Assembly (NCBI GenBank): GCA_963805925.1 | Contig: CAWDWB010000010.1 | Coordinates: 372,001-436,000 of the forward strand | Direction: 5' to 3' | DNA length: 64,000 nucleotides | Source: CAMPKL01 sp963805925 | GTDB lineage: Bacteria > Acidobacteriota > Terriglobia > Bryobacterales > UBA6623 | Part shown: positions 35,112-43,563 of the stretch, piece by piece | Numbering within the stretch: the first letter of the stretch is position 1 | Layout of the letters: the number at the start of each line of letters is the position of its first letter | Notes under the pieces: generated by a model | The model's database searches: none | What the model was told of the DNA's origin: nothing | What the model saw: the letters and a program-made list of their open reading frames with translations, nothing else | Made by a program: the position numbers and the translations under genes

Positions 35112-35776
35112 TTGAAGGCCGCTTTCTACGATTTTGACGGCACGTTGGCTTCAAGCAACGTTGTGACGAGGTACCTGTACTTCGCCCGCCGGTGTCCATC
35201 GCCCTTGGAGAGCTTCTATCGGACGACGGTCGCCGTTGGTGGCGTTCCTGTTTGGCTGTTGATCGACGCTTGGTCGCGGGCGGCCTTCAATCGGCAGTTT
35301 TTTGGACTCTACGCCGGGATGTCCGAGGCGTGGCTTAAGGAAGAAGCCGCGGGCTTGTTTGAGCAGGAGACACGCCGGAAGATCTACCAGGGGAGCAGGG
35401 AGTTATTGGATCGCGACCGGCAGGCGGGGTATACCCTGGTTCTCGTCACGGGGGACTCGATTTCGCCGTCGAGAGAGTCTCAGCGGAACTGGGCTTCGAT
35501 CATCTACTGGCGAACAAAATGGTATTCTCGGACGGAGTAGCCACAGGCCGGTTGCACGAGCCATTGTTGGCTGAACAAGGAAAGACTGACGCCATGCGGG
35601 ACTTCTGCCGCGAGCATGACGTCGATCCAAATAGCTTGAAAGCCTACTCAGACAGCTACTCGGATCTGGCCATGCTGGAAATGGCCGCTCAACCCACAGC
35701 CGTCAATCCGGATAGCAAACTGCGCCGCATTGCGATCGAACGCGGCTGGCCGATGGTGGTCACCAAGGGCAAGTGA
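35112..35776 (+). pseudogene. HAD-IB family phosphatase, interrupted by a one-base frameshift
   Basis: The first part (TTG start at 35112) reads KAAFYDFDGTLASSNVV, the HAD motif I, up to TLVLVTG (motif II). At the G-run 35450-35454 the frame is lost. Adding one G restores GLDFAVERVSAELGF and continues to NKMVFSDGVATGRL and the motif IV region YSDSYSDLAMLEMA, ending at 35776. The rebuilt protein has 221 residues and the full HAD-IB fold (serine-phosphatase-like, as in lipid-phosphate or phosphoserine phosphatases). A homopolymer sequencing error is the simplest explanation; a real mutation or slippage site is possible. It lies between plsY and the LarA-like gene. Confidence 0.8.
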
Positions 35777-35778
35777 GT

Positions 35779-37488
35779 ATGGCCGCCGACCCCATCCGTC
35801 CCGTCGCTCCATCCGAAGCGTTTGAGTTCGGCGACCCGACTCCGAATGCGGTGGGCAGGGCTGCGCTGGTCTCGTACGAACACTGCGTCGTTCATTTGGA
35901 AGAGGATTCGCGGCCGCGGCTGCTGTGGTCCGGCGAAGACTTGGTCAGCGCCAAACTCCCGAAAGACACCCGCGTCATCTATCCCAAACCAACGATCGCA
36001 CCGTTGAAAGACCGTGAAGCGGCAATCCGATACGCGTTAGAACACCCTGAGAACGCCAAGCCGCTGACGGCCCAACTGCGTCCGGGTATGAAGGTGACGG
36101 TCGCCATCGACGACATTTCGTTGCCGCTGCCGCCGATGCGCCGCCCCGATCTGCGCCAGACGATGTTGGAGATTGTGCTGGAGATGCTGGCCGAGCTCGG
36201 CGTCACCGATGTGGAGGTGATCATCGCCACATCGTTCCACCGCCGCATGGAGGCCTTTGAGATTCGTCACGCCGTTGGCGAGAAGGTTTTCAGGGCGTAC
36301 TTTCCCACTAAGCTGTACTGCCACGACGGTGAGGCCGTTGACGGTATGGTCGAATTGGGCCGTACCGAGTTGGGCGAGGCGGTGCGCATGAATCGCCGCG
36401 CCGCGGAATCGGACCTGCTTATCTACGTCAACATCAATCTGGTCCCAATGGACGGTGGGGCCAAGAGCATCGCCATCGGCTTGTGCGACTACGCCGCGCT
36501 GCAGGCCCACCACAACCCGAAAACCATTCGCGACTCGAATTCTTACTTCGATCCGGGCAAATCGGAGTTGGCGTCGTCGGCCCAAAGGCAAGCGGCGGTG
36601 ATCAAGCAGCATCTGAACTGCTTCCATATCGAGACGGTCGTCAACAATCAGATGTTCGACCCGCTGATGCCCTTCTTCACAAAGAATGAAGATGATTGGA
36701 ATTTGCTGGATCGCGCCGCGTTCGGCGTCTCAAAATTCGCATTAAGCAAGATGCCGCGCAAGGCCAAGCGCAACTTGCTGTTCCAGATCCTTTCGCCTTA
36801 CGGCATGATTGCCGTGCACGCCGGCGAGACGAATGCGACGCATGCCAAGACCTTGGCCTATTGCAACCAGCAGTACTGCATCCCGGTTGAAGGTCAGTCG
36901 GACGTGGCGGTGATGGGCGTTCCGTTCGTGTCGCCCTACAACGTGCATTCGGCGCTGAACCCGATCCTGGTGCAGGTGATGGTGTTGGGCTACTTGTTCA
37001 ACATGTACCGGGGCATGCCGATCGTCAAACGGGGCGGCGTGCTGATCGTGACTCATCCCCTGTATAACGAATTCGATAAGAAGCACCACCCTTCGTATCA
37101 CGAGTTCTTCCACCGCATCCTGCCGGAAACGACCGACGCCGTTGAGCTCGCACGCAAGTACGAGGCGGAGTTCGCGAGCAACCCGGAATATATCGAGCAG
37201 TACCGCACCGGCTACGCCTATCACGGTGTACATCCGTTCTATATGTGGTACTGGGGCGAGAACGGGCGGGCGCATGTCGGCAAGGTCATCTGCATTGGCG
37301 CCGAGGATAAGCGCTCCGCGCAAATCATGGGCTGGGACACGGCCAAGAACATGCAAGAGGCGCTGGAGATGGCCCAGTCCTTTATCGGCCGCAAGCCGAG
37401 CGTGACCCACGTACATATCCCGCCGATCAGCATGGTCGACGTCATGGGCGTGCCCCAGCATGTCTCCGGCGAGGAGTCCTCGCGGTGA
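35779..37488 (+). CDS. LarA-like (DUF2088) protein, long form
   Basis: A 569-residue protein from the ATG at 35779 (AAGGG about 10 bases upstream; a GTG two codons earlier is possible). The middle resembles nickel-pincer lactate racemase LarA: VTVAIDDISLPLPPM, then ATSFHRR with His154, then MDGGAKSIAIG with Lys229 and His245. The Lys-to-His spacing of 16 equals LarA Lys184-His200 (cofactor link and Ni ligand). The position ten before the Lys, His174 in LarA, is not His here, and the TRP motif is altered to SLP. With a C-terminal extension absent from about 425-residue LarA, it is likely an epimerase or redox enzyme on another substrate. No larB/C/E cofactor genes are visible. Its place between a lipid phosphatase and an epimerase suggests lipid-related chemistry. 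Confidence 0.75.
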   Translation: MAADPIRPVAPSEAFEFGDPTPNAVGRAALVSYEHCVVHLEEDSRPRLLWSGEDLVSAKLPKDTRVIYPKPTIAPLKDREAAIRYALEHPENAKPLTAQLRPGMKVTVAIDDISLPLPPMRRPDLRQTMLEIVLEMLAELGVTDVEVIIATSFHRRMEAFEIRHAVGEKVFRAYFPTKLYCHDGEAVDGMVELGRTELGEAVRMNRRAAESDLLIYVNINLVPMDGGAKSIAIGLCDYAALQAHHNPKTIRDSNSYFDPGKSELASSAQRQAAVIKQHLNCFHIETVVNNQMFDPLMPFFTKNEDDWNLLDRAAFGVSKFALSKMPRKAKRNLLFQILSPYGMIAVHAGETNATHAKTLAYCNQQYCIPVEGQSDVAVMGVPFVSPYNVHSALNPILVQVMVLGYLFNMYRGMPIVKRGGVLIVTHPLYNEFDKKHHPSYHEFFHRILPETTDAVELARKYEAEFASNPEYIEQYRTGYAYHGVHPFYMWYWGENGRAHVGKVICIGAEDKRSAQIMGWDTAKNMQEALEMAQSFIGRKPSVTHVHIPPISMVDVMGVPQHVSGEESSR

Positions 37489-38465
37489 AGACGATCCTCA
37501 TCACCGGGGCGACCGGATTTCTTGGGACGCACCTGATCGCCCAACTGCGCAGCGAGGAGCCCGATGCGCGCCTGCGCGTCATGGCCAGAGCGCAATCGGC
37601 TATACCGATGGATGGCGTCGAGGTGGTTCGCGGCGATATCACCAAGCGCGACGAAGTGATCGCGGCGGCCGCCGGCGTGGATGAGATCTACCATGCGGCA
37701 GGGTTCGTGGAGCGCCAGCCGTTGAGGCCATGGCGACTCTACGACGCCCACGTCGAAGGCACGCGCCACGTCTGCGACGCCATGCTGGTGCAAGGGGTCA
37801 AAAAGGGCGTCTTCGTCTCCAGCTCCGGTACCTGCGCGGTTGGGCCCGATCCGGTGGAGCGCGACGAGACTGCGCCGTTCGCCCAGCAGGTTGTGTGGAA
37901 CTGGCCGTACTACCTGAGCAAGATCTACGCTGAGAAGCTGGCTGACTGGTACGTGCAGCATCGGGGATTGGATATCGTCCACGTCAACCCGACGCTGCTA
38001 TTGGGACCAGGCGACGAAAGAAGGTCCTCGACGGGCGACATCGAATTGTTCCTGAAAGGCGGCATCATGGTTCTGCCCTCGGGCGGCCTGAATCTCGTCG
38101 ACGTTCGCGACGCTGCCAGGGGCTTGATTCTGGCGATGCGCAAAGGCCGCAAGGGCGAACGCTATCTGCTGGGCGGGGCCAACATGACCTTTCACGAGTG
38201 GATCCAGCGGACGGCCAAAGTTGCCGGCGTTGCAGCGCCCAAGCTTATGTTGCCCTTGCCGCTGCAACTGTTGGGCGCACGCATCATGCGTCGGCTGCTG
38301 CCGCTCATCGGTAAACGCTGGGAACTCGACGATGCCTCGATCGAGATGTCCGCTGTCTATTGGTACTGCAGTTCCAAGAAGGCGCGCGAGGAGTTGGGCT
38401 TCACGACTCGCGATTCGAATGAAACGTTGACCGAGACCGTGGCCTACCTACGCAGTTCAAGCTGA
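37485..38465 (+). CDS. NAD-dependent epimerase/dehydratase (HpnA/DFR-like)
   Basis: A 326-residue extended short-chain dehydrogenase whose GTG start overlaps the previous stop. The N-terminal TGATGFLGTHL binds NAD(P), YHAAGFVERQP follows, VFVSSSGTCAVG supplies the Ser, and YYLSKIYAEKL carries the catalytic Tyr-x3-Lys. The arrangement resembles hopanoid-associated sugar epimerase HpnA and dihydroflavonol reductases. The substrate is not known. The stop overlaps the start of the next gene (TGATG), so this gene is coupled to both neighbours. Confidence 0.85.
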   Translation: MKTILITGATGFLGTHLIAQLRSEEPDARLRVMARAQSAIPMDGVEVVRGDITKRDEVIAAAAGVDEIYHAAGFVERQPLRPWRLYDAHVEGTRHVCDAMLVQGVKKGVFVSSSGTCAVGPDPVERDETAPFAQQVVWNWPYYLSKIYAEKLADWYVQHRGLDIVHVNPTLLLGPGDERRSSTGDIELFLKGGIMVLPSGGLNLVDVRDAARGLILAMRKGRKGERYLLGGANMTFHEWIQRTAKVAGVAAPKLMLPLPLQLLGARIMRRLLPLIGKRWELDDASIEMSAVYWYCSSKKAREELGFTTRDSNETLTETVAYLRSSS

Positions 38466-39415
38466 TGGCTGAAGCGGTCGCGATTCTGAACCCCCAAGCC
38501 GCGGGCGGCAGCGTTCGGCGCCGCTGGCCCGAATATGAGCAGGCTATCCGGAGACGGATTCCGAATCTCGAAGTCCGTTGGAGCGAACGGCCGTGGCATG
38601 CGGCGGAGCTGACCGGTCAGGCCTTGGAGCAGGGTGCAGAACTGATCATCGCTGTCGGCGGCGACGGCACGCTGCATGAGGTGGTCAATGGGTTCCTCTC
38701 ACACGACGCGCCGCTGAACCCGCAGGCCCGCCTCGGTTATGTGCCGATGGGCACCGGCGGTGACTTCCAACGGACGCTTCAGGCGCCCACCGAACCGGAG
38801 TTGGCGGCGGCCTATCTTGCCGACGGGAGAGTCACGGCGATCGATGTCGGCCGCGTGCGGTTCCTTGGGCTGGGCGATGAGACCGTCCTTGAGCGCTACT
38901 TCATCAACCTGCTGAGTTTCGGCATGGGTGGCGACGTGTCGGTGGCGGCAAAGAGCAACATCTTCTGTAAAATCAGCGGCAAAGCGGCATTTCTTTGGGC
39001 GACGATTCAGGTCTTTTTCCGCTATCCAGGCAAGTCAGTGAACCTAGAGTTCGACGACGGAGAGACGCTTCACGACGTCGATATCACCAATGTAGCCGTG
39101 GGCAATGGCCAGTACCACGGCGGCGGTATGCATCCCTGTCCAGAAGCCTCGCTAACGAGCGGGCAGCTCGACGTAACGATCATCGACCATCTCTCGTGGT
39201 TCGAATTGATTCGAGATTTGCCCGTGCTCTATTCCGATGCTATCTACAAGCATCCCAAGGTACACCTGCGGCAGGTGCACAAACTGGTCGCCCGCTCGAC
39301 GGACGTCACTCGCGCTGAAGTAGACGGCGAGGCAGCAGGCGCGTTGCCGCTTGAGATTACCGTTTTGCCAGGTATTCTGCCGCTGCTGTTTCCCGACCGG
39401 CGGGAACTACTCTAG
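38465..39415 (+). CDS. Diacylglycerol/lipid kinase family protein
   Basis: A 316-residue enzyme of the DAGK catalytic family. The N-terminal AILNPQAAGG and VGGDGTLHEVVNG (GGDGT at residues 65-69) form the nucleotide-binding loop. The next motif reads PMGTGGDFQRTL where GTxNDFAR is common. The C-terminal beta domain (VAVGNGQYHGGGMHPCPEASLTSG, split) and the final EVDGEAAGALPLEI are normal. These kinases phosphorylate diacylglycerol, sphingosine or undecaprenol-like lipids. Being last in an operon with PlsY supports a lipid substrate. Confidence 0.88.
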   Translation: MAEAVAILNPQAAGGSVRRRWPEYEQAIRRRIPNLEVRWSERPWHAAELTGQALEQGAELIIAVGGDGTLHEVVNGFLSHDAPLNPQARLGYVPMGTGGDFQRTLQAPTEPELAAAYLADGRVTAIDVGRVRFLGLGDETVLERYFINLLSFGMGGDVSVAAKSNIFCKISGKAAFLWATIQVFFRYPGKSVNLEFDDGETLHDVDITNVAVGNGQYHGGGMHPCPEASLTSGQLDVTIIDHLSWFELIRDLPVLYSDAIYKHPKVHLRQVHKLVARSTDVTRAEVDGEAAGALPLEITVLPGILPLLFPDRRELL

Positions 39416-39740
39416 GCGAAACTTGGCCCGTGCAGTTAGATATCTGTTTCAGATTGGAGCACGGCGCCGCTCCTAGGCGTTTTTGGCCTGGCTCATTCTG
39501 GAACTAGATGTTCCAAAGCGGGATTTTCGGCGTCAGACCTGCGCCCAAGTGCTTGATAATCGCGTTTCCCGCTCCATCTACCAACTAGGGATACGTCTTG
39601 ATCGTTGAGTCGTATCCTACTTGTTTTCATGGGGTTATGCCCATCTCTCCGTTTGGACAGTCAGTTGCATAGACAGGCTTTTCCCGGTATGGGATCGTTC
39701 GGCTGGAACTCTCCGGCAGGAAGCAAGGAGCGGGTCATCG
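39416..39740. other. Intergenic region with a 7-bp hairpin before the FliA-like gene
   Basis: This 325-base gap holds no convincing gene. GGATACG (39589-39595) pairs with CGTATCC (39611-39617) across a 15-base loop, and a weaker CCGTGC/GCACGG pair lies at about 39428-39463. No riboswitch family was recognised. The region is AT-richer than its neighbours and should contain the promoter of the sigma-factor gene and possibly the end of the lipid operon. Confidence 0.3.
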
Positions 39741-40517
39741 ATGGCAGCCCAATCAGCAGCGACAGCAGCGCAGACTGCACTGAGTGCAGATGAGCGTGAG
39801 GATAGAATCATTCAGCATCTTCCCCTGGTCAGGGGAATCGCCAATCGCGTCAGGGAGCGACTGCCTGTGCAAGTCGAACTGGACGACCTGGTTCACGCCG
39901 GCGTCATGGGGCTATTCGATGCGGTGGACCGCTTCCAACCGGACAAGAACGTCGTTTTTCACCTCTATGCGAAGCACCGCATTCGCGGCGCGATTCTCGA
40001 CAGCCTGCGCCAGCTCGACTGGGCCTCACGGGACCAACGCAAACGTTTTAAGTCGATTGACAGCGCCGTCCACGAGCAGGGTCAGAAGCTGGGGCGAGCG
40101 CCCAACGAGGCGGAGGTAGCGGCGGGCCTCGGCATCAGCGAGGCGGAGCTCATCCGGCAGAAGCGCGACCTCCAAGCCGCTGGCCTCGTAGCCGTTCAGC
40201 CCCATAAGGTCGAGCAGTACGAGTACTCGATGACCTTGGACAATGCCGAGTCCAAGGACGAACTGCCCGACGGGCAACTCGCTCGACAAGAGATGCGCGA
40301 AGCGCTGAACGCCGCGATCGGCACCTTGCCGACCCGTTACCAGAAGGTCATCTCCATGTACTATCGCGAAGACTGCACGATGAAAGAAATCGGCCAGGAG
40401 CTGGGAGTCAACGAGAGCCGCGTCTCGCAGATTCACAAAGCGGCCCTGCACAAGCTGAATGCGGCGCTTCGGACTGCCGGCTATTCCGAAGACTCGGGGA
40501 TGCTGACGGACATTTAG
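39741..40517 (+). CDS. Sigma-28/FliA-type RNA polymerase sigma factor
   Basis: A 258-residue sigma-70 family protein. The ATG at 39741 is preceded by AAGGAG at 12 bases. Region 2 (DDLVHAGVMGLFDAVDRF, YAKHRIRGAILDSLRQLDW), region 3 (GRAPNEAEVAAGLGISEAEL) and region 4 (YREDCTMKEIGQELGVNESRVSQIH, split) are all present. The IRGAILDSLR motif is typical of FliA and WhiG. No flagellar genes are in the window, so it may act on motility, pilus or envelope genes, such as the chemosensory operon at 43560-50637; that link is inference. Confidence 0.88.
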   Translation: MAAQSAATAAQTALSADEREDRIIQHLPLVRGIANRVRERLPVQVELDDLVHAGVMGLFDAVDRFQPDKNVVFHLYAKHRIRGAILDSLRQLDWASRDQRKRFKSIDSAVHEQGQKLGRAPNEAEVAAGLGISEAELIRQKRDLQAAGLVAVQPHKVEQYEYSMTLDNAESKDELPDGQLARQEMREALNAAIGTLPTRYQKVISMYYREDCTMKEIGQELGVNESRVSQIHKAALHKLNAALRTAGYSEDSGMLTDI

Positions 40518-40591
40518 GAGCTGATCCGGCGCCTTCTCTCCTGCGGATCTCGATCCGTGACACCACGACCGGTTATCCTGGGAGTGGCTTC

Positions 40592-41821
40592 ATGGCCTCT
40601 CGTTATTTTTGTCTGATTTGCCGCCATGCGACGCCTGGTCCGGGGGAGCCTTGTCCTCATTGCCAGAGCCGTCAAGTGGCCATGGTCGGCGCCACACCGC
40701 AGTTGCTGGTCATCGTATTCACGGTGATGCTCGTGCTTTTTGTCGCCACGGGCTACTACAATCGCGCCTATAACAGACAACTAGAAGCCCGTGCCGACGA
40801 GCACTTCCGTATGGGCAAGACCTTCGCGGACTACGGATACTTCGACGGCGCGATCGAGCATTTTGGCGATGCGTTGCTGTTTGACCGTGGCAAGTTCGAC
40901 TACCGCCTCGGCCTCGCACAGGCTCTCTATGAGTCCGGCCGCTACCAAGAAGCCCGGCTGCAGCTGCTGCAGTTGCGTGCCGTGGATCCGACGCAAGCAG
41001 TCGTAAATCGTATGTTGGCGCGCCTTGCGCGTCGAGACGGCCGCAACGAAGAGGCTAACCAGTATTACCGGACGGCCATCTACGGCCGTTGGGATCAGAA
41101 TCCCGAACAGAATCGCCTGGAGACTCGCCTCGAATTCATAGACTCTCTCGAGGCGCAAGGCGACACACTGCAGATGGTGGGCGAACTGGTCAGTCTGCTC
41201 CGCGATGAACCTACCGATGAAACCTTGGCCAGGCGGGTCGGCTTGATGTTCCTGGATGCCGGATCCCCCAGCGAGGCGTTACGCGTCTTGCGGCCCTTAG
41301 CCGAAGCGAGTCCCAAAGACGGCGCCCTGCTCGCGGCCCTGGGCCGGGCATACTTCGATACGGGAGAGTATGGCTTGGCCCGCCTTGAATTGCAGAAAGC
41401 GGCTTCGTTGGCTCCCGGCAACAGCCAAGCAGAGCTGCTTGCCGAAGCCAACGCGGTTGTTTCGTTAGATCCAAACTATCGCCGGGTCAGCCGCAGCGAA
41501 CCGCGGCTGACCCAGCGACAACGGTTCACTCGGAGCAGGGAAGTGCTGCGCCGGACCATCGAGTATATGAACTATTGCTACAACCCTCTGGGTGACGCGC
41601 GCGTCGGTCCGTTGCGCCCGTTGACTCCGGAGGCTGCGGGGGCCTTTGAGTCGGCTCGTGCGGCCCTAGCCGACTCCAGACGTCCTGCGGACTATAGCGA
41701 GGCTACGGACGCCAATATGACCCTCGCGGCGGATTTATGGGGTCTCCGCTCGGAGCTGTGCATCAACGTGTGGAATGAAGATGACGCGCTAGGGCGCGTA
41801 CTGCAGGGAGTCGCGCGTTGA
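40592..41821 (+). CDS. Zinc-ribbon, single-helix TPR membrane protein
   Basis: A 409-residue protein. Residues 8-24 hold CxxC...CxxC (CLIC, CPHC). A membrane helix (about 36-53) anchors it. The rest is TPR repeats (DEHFRMGKTFADYGYFDGAIEHF and DAGSPSEALRVLRPLAEASP are two, shortened). The protein probably acts as a scaffold on the outside of the cytoplasmic membrane, with the ribbon in the cytoplasm. Function unknown. Its stop overlaps the TTG start of the ClC gene, so they are co-translated. Confidence 0.75.
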   Translation: MASRYFCLICRHATPGPGEPCPHCQSRQVAMVGATPQLLVIVFTVMLVLFVATGYYNRAYNRQLEARADEHFRMGKTFADYGYFDGAIEHFGDALLFDRGKFDYRLGLAQALYESGRYQEARLQLLQLRAVDPTQAVVNRMLARLARRDGRNEEANQYYRTAIYGRWDQNPEQNRLETRLEFIDSLEAQGDTLQMVGELVSLLRDEPTDETLARRVGLMFLDAGSPSEALRVLRPLAEASPKDGALLAALGRAYFDTGEYGLARLELQKAASLAPGNSQAELLAEANAVVSLDPNYRRVSRSEPRLTQRQRFTRSREVLRRTIEYMNYCYNPLGDARVGPLRPLTPEAAGAFESARAALADSRRPADYSEATDANMTLAADLWGLRSELCINVWNEDDALGRVLQGVAR

Positions 41822-43563
41822 TCGGACAAGCGTTGGCGGATGCGGCGAAACGCCAGGGGCAACGTCTATTGCAAATGGGCAATAGGGCCCCCGTGATGGG
41901 GGAAACGCAGAGATTCCTGCTGCTCTCGATCATCATCGGCATCTTTTCCGGCCTTACCGTTGTCTGCTTCCACATCTCGATTGAGTTCTTTAGTTGGGCC
42001 ACCGTTGAGGGATTGGCCAGCAGGACCTGGTGGGCGTTGATTCTATGGCCCGCCGTTGGCGGCGGTGTTGCCTATTTTCTGGCATCGAGATACTTTCCGG
42101 CGGCGAAAGGCAGCGGCGTGAATTCCACCAAGGCGGCGCTGTACATTTCCGACGGCTATGTCCCCTTCAGCAGTGTTGTCGGCAAGTTTGTGTCTAGCAC
42201 TGTTTCCATCGGAACGGGAAATCCGATGGGGCCTGAGGATCCCGCATTGCTGATGGGTTCCGGCATCGCCAGTTTCTTGGGACGCACTTTTCGCCTTACC
42301 AGAGACAACATGCGCATGATCGCGCCGATCGGGGCAGCCGCAGGTATCGGGGCCGCCTTCAATACGCCGATTACAGCTGTACTCTTCGTCATGGAAGAGG
42401 TAGTCGCTTCCTGGAGTGCGGGCGTTCTCGGTTCGATCGTGTTGTCCGCCGTTTCGGCGGTGGTCGTGAGCCGCTGGTACCTTGGCGACGATCCACTCTA
42501 CGCGGTTCCGCAGTTCACGCTGACGAACTACTCCGAACTGATCGTCTACGCCCTGATGGGAGTCGTAAGCGGCTACCTTTCGGCCTGGTTCACCCAGTTT
42601 TCCGTGAAGTTGCGAGAGCGCGTGAAGACCACGAAACGGATCCACGTCTATGCCCTACCCGTGCTGGCTGGACTATTGGTCGGCATTATCGGTATGCGCG
42701 TACCGGAGGTCTTCGGTGCGGGATACGGTACGATCGACAGCGCGCTGCACGACCGCTATTTTTGGGAGTTCCTACTGTTGTTGGCAGCGCTGAAGATGCT
42801 GACCACATCGATCTGTTTCGCGGTCGGTACGCCAGGGGGAATGTTTGCGCCGACGTTCTTTATTGGAGCGATGATTGGCGGAGGCGTTGGGGGCCTGGCC
42901 CACGAGTTTTGGCCGTTTCCGACGAGCACGGCGGGCGCCTATGTCTTGGTCGGCATCGGGACGTTTTTCGTCGGATTGTTTCGAGCACCCATGACATCGA
43001 TTTTCATGGTTTTTGAAATCAGCCGAAACTACGTCATCATTTTGCCGGTGATGGTCGCCAACGTCATTGCTTTGTTGATCTCGCGAACGCTTCAGCATGA
43101 TTCGCTGCTGCAGATTGCCGCGCTGCAAGACGGCTTAGATCTGCCCTCAGTGGAAGAGGAACGAGAATCGTCTCCGCTTAGCGTTGAGGATGCCATGCAA
43201 CCGGGCGCCGGGCGCGTCTTCCCTTCGACCACGCCGGTCGAGACAGTGTTCCATCGGATGAGCGAGCAGGAATTAGAAACCGCTTTGATCGGCGTGCAGG
43301 GCAAGGGTTGGTCGTGGGTAGAGTTCGAAGATATTTCCAAGGCGATGGATAAAGGTAAGGGCACGGACACCGTCTGGAAGGCCCTGAGCGTGCGCGCCGT
43401 CGTTCGGCTCTACCCGGATCTTTCTCTCGATTCCGCGATGCGTGTGCTGGCGACCTATCCGATCTTGCCGGTGTCGAGCCGCGCCAACCCCAACCTATTG
43501 CTCGGTACGCTCACGCTAGAGGACGTACACAAAGCCTACGGGATTCCCGAAGTCGTTTCCTAG
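41818..43563 (+). CDS. ClC-type chloride channel or H+/Cl- antiporter
   Basis: A 581-residue membrane protein from a TTG start overlapping the TPR gene. The ClC signatures are GSGVN (residues 99-102; usually GSGIP), GPEDP at 138-142 in place of GREGP, and GGMFAPTFFIGAMIGG. The gating Glu is retained as Glu140, so gated anion transport is likely. Ten or more helices fit the family. The last 140 residues form a CBS-like pair (LSVEDAMQPGAGRVFP; VKA at other positions is less clear). The end overlaps the convergent CheA stop by 4 bases. Confidence 0.9.
   Translation: MIGQALADAAKRQGQRLLQMGNRAPVMGETQRFLLLSIIIGIFSGLTVVCFHISIEFFSWATVEGLASRTWWALILWPAVGGGVAYFLASRYFPAAKGSGVNSTKAALYISDGYVPFSSVVGKFVSSTVSIGTGNPMGPEDPALLMGSGIASFLGRTFRLTRDNMRMIAPIGAAAGIGAAFNTPITAVLFVMEEVVASWSAGVLGSIVLSAVSAVVVSRWYLGDDPLYAVPQFTLTNYSELIVYALMGVVSGYLSAWFTQFSVKLRERVKTTKRIHVYALPVLAGLLVGIIGMRVPEVFGAGYGTIDSALHDRYFWEFLLLLAALKMLTTSICFAVGTPGGMFAPTFFIGAMIGGGVGGLAHEFWPFPTSTAGAYVLVGIGTFFVGLFRAPMTSIFMVFEISRNYVIILPVMVANVIALLISRTLQHDSLLQIAALQDGLDLPSVEEERESSPLSVEDAMQPGAGRVFPSTTPVETVFHRMSEQELETALIGVQGKGWSWVEFEDISKAMDKGKGTDTVWKALSVRAVVRLYPDLSLDSAMRVLATYPILPVSSRANPNLLLGTLTLEDVHKAYGIPEVVS

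Noticed and set aside
39416..39740. Possible riboswitch (c-di-GMP type) before the FliA-like gene
   Set aside because: No conserved riboswitch core could be matched; only a plain hairpin is visible.
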